From Granulosicoccus sp964435305 (GTDB taxonomy: Bacteria > Pseudomonadota > Gammaproteobacteria > Granulosicoccales > Granulosicoccaceae): DNA of 64,000 bases. Each line of letters begins with the position of its first letter. Position 1 is the first letter of the stretch. A model generated the notes under the pieces. That model made no database searches, had not been told where the DNA came from, and was given only the letters and a program-made list of their open reading frames with translations. A program made the translations under genes and the position numbers. This document shows positions 62,210 to 64,000 of the stretch, one piece after another. The stretch covers positions 6,271 through 70,270 of the forward strand of contig CAYSZH010000004.1 of assembly GCA_964435305.1 (NCBI GenBank), in the 5' to 3' direction.

Positions 62210-63601
62210 ATGAATGAGGGTATGGTTACATCGGCGTACATTATTGCCGCGATATTGTTCATTCTAAGCCTTGCTGGGTTGAGCAAACAGGAAACCGCGG
62301 GTCGCGGCAACATTTACGGCATGGTTGGTATGGCCATCGCGGTTGTTGCCACCATTCTTAGTGGTGATGTCACACGCTATGTTTACTTGCTGATTATGAT
62401 GGCGATAGGTGGTGGCATTGGTGCGCTGCTGGCTGCGCGGGTTCAGATGACAGAAATGCCTGAGCTTGTAGCAATATTACACAGCTTTGTGGGTATGGCT
62501 GCGGTGCTCGTAGGCTTTGCCAGTTATCTCGGCCCGGACACTCATTTGGAAGGTGCTGCCGGCACCATTCACAATGTTGAAATTTATCTAGGAATCTTAA
62601 TTGGGGCATTGACCTTTACTGGTTCAGTGGTCGCGTTTGGAAAGCTCAATGGCAAGATCGGCAGTGCGCCATTGATGTTGCCTCATAGGCATTTACTCAA
62701 TCTTGCAATTGGAGTTGTGTGTTTTCTGTTGCTGTTTGCGTTTTTACGAGTTGGCACAGGAGCAGGTGCAGCGATTCTTGTGCTAATGACCTTGCTGGCC
62801 TTTGCGTTTGGTGTGCACATGGTGATGGCTATCGGTGGAGCGGATATGCCTGTAGTGATATCCATGCTGAATAGTTATTCGGGATGGGCTGCTGCGGCAA
62901 CCGGTTTTATGCTATCCAACGATTTGCTGATCGTCGTGGGTGCACTGGTTGGCAGTAGTGGCGCTATCTTAAGCTACATTATGTGTCGCGCCATGAATCG
63001 CAAATTCTTAAGTGTCATCATGGGTGGCTTTGGCACACCTGCCGCTGTTGGCGACGCAAGTGATGGTGAAGTGCAGGGTGAAGCGGTTGCGATCAGTGCT
63101 GACGACGTTGCACAGCTGATGAAAGATGCTAGTTCTGTCGTTATTGTGCCAGGCTATGGTATGGCGGTAGCGCATGCCCAGCACCCGGTATCCGAATTAA
63201 CCAACAAGCTGTTAGCTAATGGTACCGATGTAAAGTTTGCCATTCATCCGGTTGCAGGGCGTATGCCTGGTCATATGAATGTGTTACTGGCTGAGGCAAA
63301 CGTGCCTTACGATCTTGTTCTTGAAATGGATGAGATTAATGATGATCTTGGTGAGGTCGATGTGGTTATTGTCATCGGCGCCAATGATATTGTTAATCCG
63401 TCTGCACTAGACAATCCAAACAGCCCCATTGCCGGTATGCCAGTACTGGAAGTGTGGAATGCCAAACAGGTTGTTGTGTCAAAACGAGGCATGGCAACCG
63501 GTTATGCTGGTGTCGAAAACCCACTATTCTTTAAAGAAAACACACGCATGTTATTTGGCGATGCGAAAGACAGTGTGTCTCAAATATTGAACGCTTTGTA
63601 G
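62210..63601 (+). CDS. pntB: NAD(P) transhydrogenase subunit beta
   Basis: This 463-residue partner has about nine membrane helices (domain II) and a C-terminal NADP(H)-binding domain III (about residues 285-463). Domain III has VVIVPGYGMAVAHAQHPVSE, VAGRMPGHMNVLLAEANVPYD and VDVVIVIGANDIVNPSA. It begins 4 nt after pntA and is clearly in the same operon. Confidence 0.94.
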   Translation: MNEGMVTSAYIIAAILFILSLAGLSKQETAGRGNIYGMVGMAIAVVATILSGDVTRYVYLLIMMAIGGGIGALLAARVQMTEMPELVAILHSFVGMAAVLVGFASYLGPDTHLEGAAGTIHNVEIYLGILIGALTFTGSVVAFGKLNGKIGSAPLMLPHRHLLNLAIGVVCFLLLFAFLRVGTGAGAAILVLMTLLAFAFGVHMVMAIGGADMPVVISMLNSYSGWAAAATGFMLSNDLLIVVGALVGSSGAILSYIMCRAMNRKFLSVIMGGFGTPAAVGDASDGEVQGEAVAISADDVAQLMKDASSVVIVPGYGMAVAHAQHPVSELTNKLLANGTDVKFAIHPVAGRMPGHMNVLLAEANVPYDLVLEMDEINDDLGEVDVVIVIGANDIVNPSALDNPNSPIAGMPVLEVWNAKQVVVSKRGMATGYAGVENPLFFKENTRMLFGDAKDSVSQILNAL

Positions 63602-63613
63602 TGAGCAGGGGTC

Positions 63614-63657
63614 AGGTCATTCACTGCAACATCAGCCGATGTCGCAATGAATGACCT
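63614..63657. terminator. Long hairpin between pntB and putA
   Basis: AGGTCATTCA (63614-63623) and TGAATGACCT (63648-63657) form a perfect 10-bp stem. Inside, ACATC-AGCC-GATGT adds a second stem. It lies between convergent genes, suited to a bidirectional terminator, but there is no T-run on either side, so another role is possible. Confidence 0.45.
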
Positions 63658-63665
63658 AGCCCCGT

Positions 63666-64000
63666 CTATATATCCGTTGCAGCAAGTAGGCTTGCATTCC
63701 CACCAGCTGCAGTCGTATCAATGCAAATGTGTTTCTCAAGAGAGAATAGTGTTGGGTCGCTGAGGCTGTTTACCAACGGTAAGATGTGGCCTGCGCGAGA
63801 AGCAAGTGCTTGCGCACAGGCGGCAATCTGTTCTCGGTTGCCGCAGACGCCGACAGCGTCAAGATCGCTAAGTGTGCTTAAATCGGAAATGGCGACATCT
63901 CCGGTCAATTCCACAAACGGTAAATTATCTTTTAGTTCAGGTAAATTAAACTGCATGGGCTCTGGACTAACAAGCACTACGGAGCAACCTGCTAACAGTG
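63666..64000 (-). CDS. putA: Partial PutA, C-terminal end
   Basis: The frame is open past the right edge, and the visible ~110 residues are the C-terminus of the bifunctional proline dehydrogenase / glutamate semialdehyde dehydrogenase. The ending HICIDTTAAGGNASLLA matches the PutA end SVNTAAAGGNASL. The preceding VGVCGNREQIAACAQALASR and HILPLVNSL fit the poorly conserved C-terminal domain of long PutA proteins. The rest, including both active sites, lies beyond the window. Confidence 0.82.
   Translation of the reverse strand, partial: LLAGCSVVLVSPEPMQFNLPELKDNLPFVELTGDVAISDLSTLSDLDAVGVCGNREQIAACAQALASRAGHILPLVNSLSDPTLFSLEKHICIDTTAAGGNASLLAATDI

Noticed and set aside
1..64000. CRISPR arrays, tRNA/rRNA genes, insertion sequences, prophage or defence islands
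   Set aside because: No regularly spaced repeats, no transposase or integrase genes, no phage structural genes and no tRNA-like folds were seen.

Overview
This window is bacterial chromosome with densely packed genes, short intergenic gaps and many start/stop overlaps. The gene content points to a marine, probably gammaproteobacterial heterotroph. It includes a DmdA-like DMSP demethylase beside methanethiol oxidase, a proton-translocating transhydrogenase pntAB, an E. coli-type pyrC and mntR, a PutA C-terminus, and the DgcN/DgcA pair known from marine bacteria. I cannot name a genus from sequence alone. I saw no rRNA, tRNA, CRISPR array, insertion sequence or prophage.

Layout. 1-3526: organic sulfur locus, with mtoX (minus) divergent from an IclR regulator and dmdA (plus), and a possible ferredoxin-like gene cut by the left edge. 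3563-6449: iron(III) ABC transporter permease and binding protein with a Fur-box-like site and no ATPase. 6450-13704: AT-richer accessory stretch with small orphan proteins and two divergent, paralogous lipoproteins that share a ~110-residue C-terminal module. 13724-17984: Mn(II) ABC transporter in sitABCD order (minus), divergent from mntR, which leads into pyrC and a DUF1479 (YbiU-like) gene. 20251-30239: mixed metabolic genes: fatty acid desaturase, PLP decarboxylase, M20 amidohydrolase, Kef-type antiporter, 2OG-Fe(II) oxygenase, adenylate cyclase-FHA fusion, nicotinamidase and an OmpA-like coiled-coil protein.

30401-40286: a full glycogen locus in two divergent arms, glgC-glgA-glgB (minus) and glgP-glgX (plus). 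40309-42226: a truncated LTA-synthase-like membrane protein and a DUF535 (VirK/YbjX) protein. 42289-53313: a Wzx/Wzy-type exopolysaccharide cluster, all on the minus strand. It has a Wzc-like co-polymerase/kinase, an initiating sugar-phosphate transferase, a terminator, then a WecG/TagA transferase, flippase, two GT2 enzymes, a Wzy-like polymerase, galE and a secreted GH16 glucanase.

54010-58916: an AttH/CrtC-like lipoprotein and a RoxA-like di-haem cytochrome overlap by 4 nt, followed by dgcN-dgcA for D-glutamate use. 58983-64000: a VOC protein, a small membrane-anchored charged protein, a ~776-bp leader with an operator-like palindrome, pntA-pntB, and the 3' end of putA running off the right edge.

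Functional themes are C1/sulfur use from algal DMSP, control of Fe and Mn, glycogen storage, exopolysaccharide production and redox balance. The least explained parts are the paired lipoproteins at 8520-13024, the lipoprotein/cytochrome pair at 54010-56882 and the sulfatase-less LTA-synthase membrane domain at 40309-41022. I did not find an obvious new defence or mobile system.
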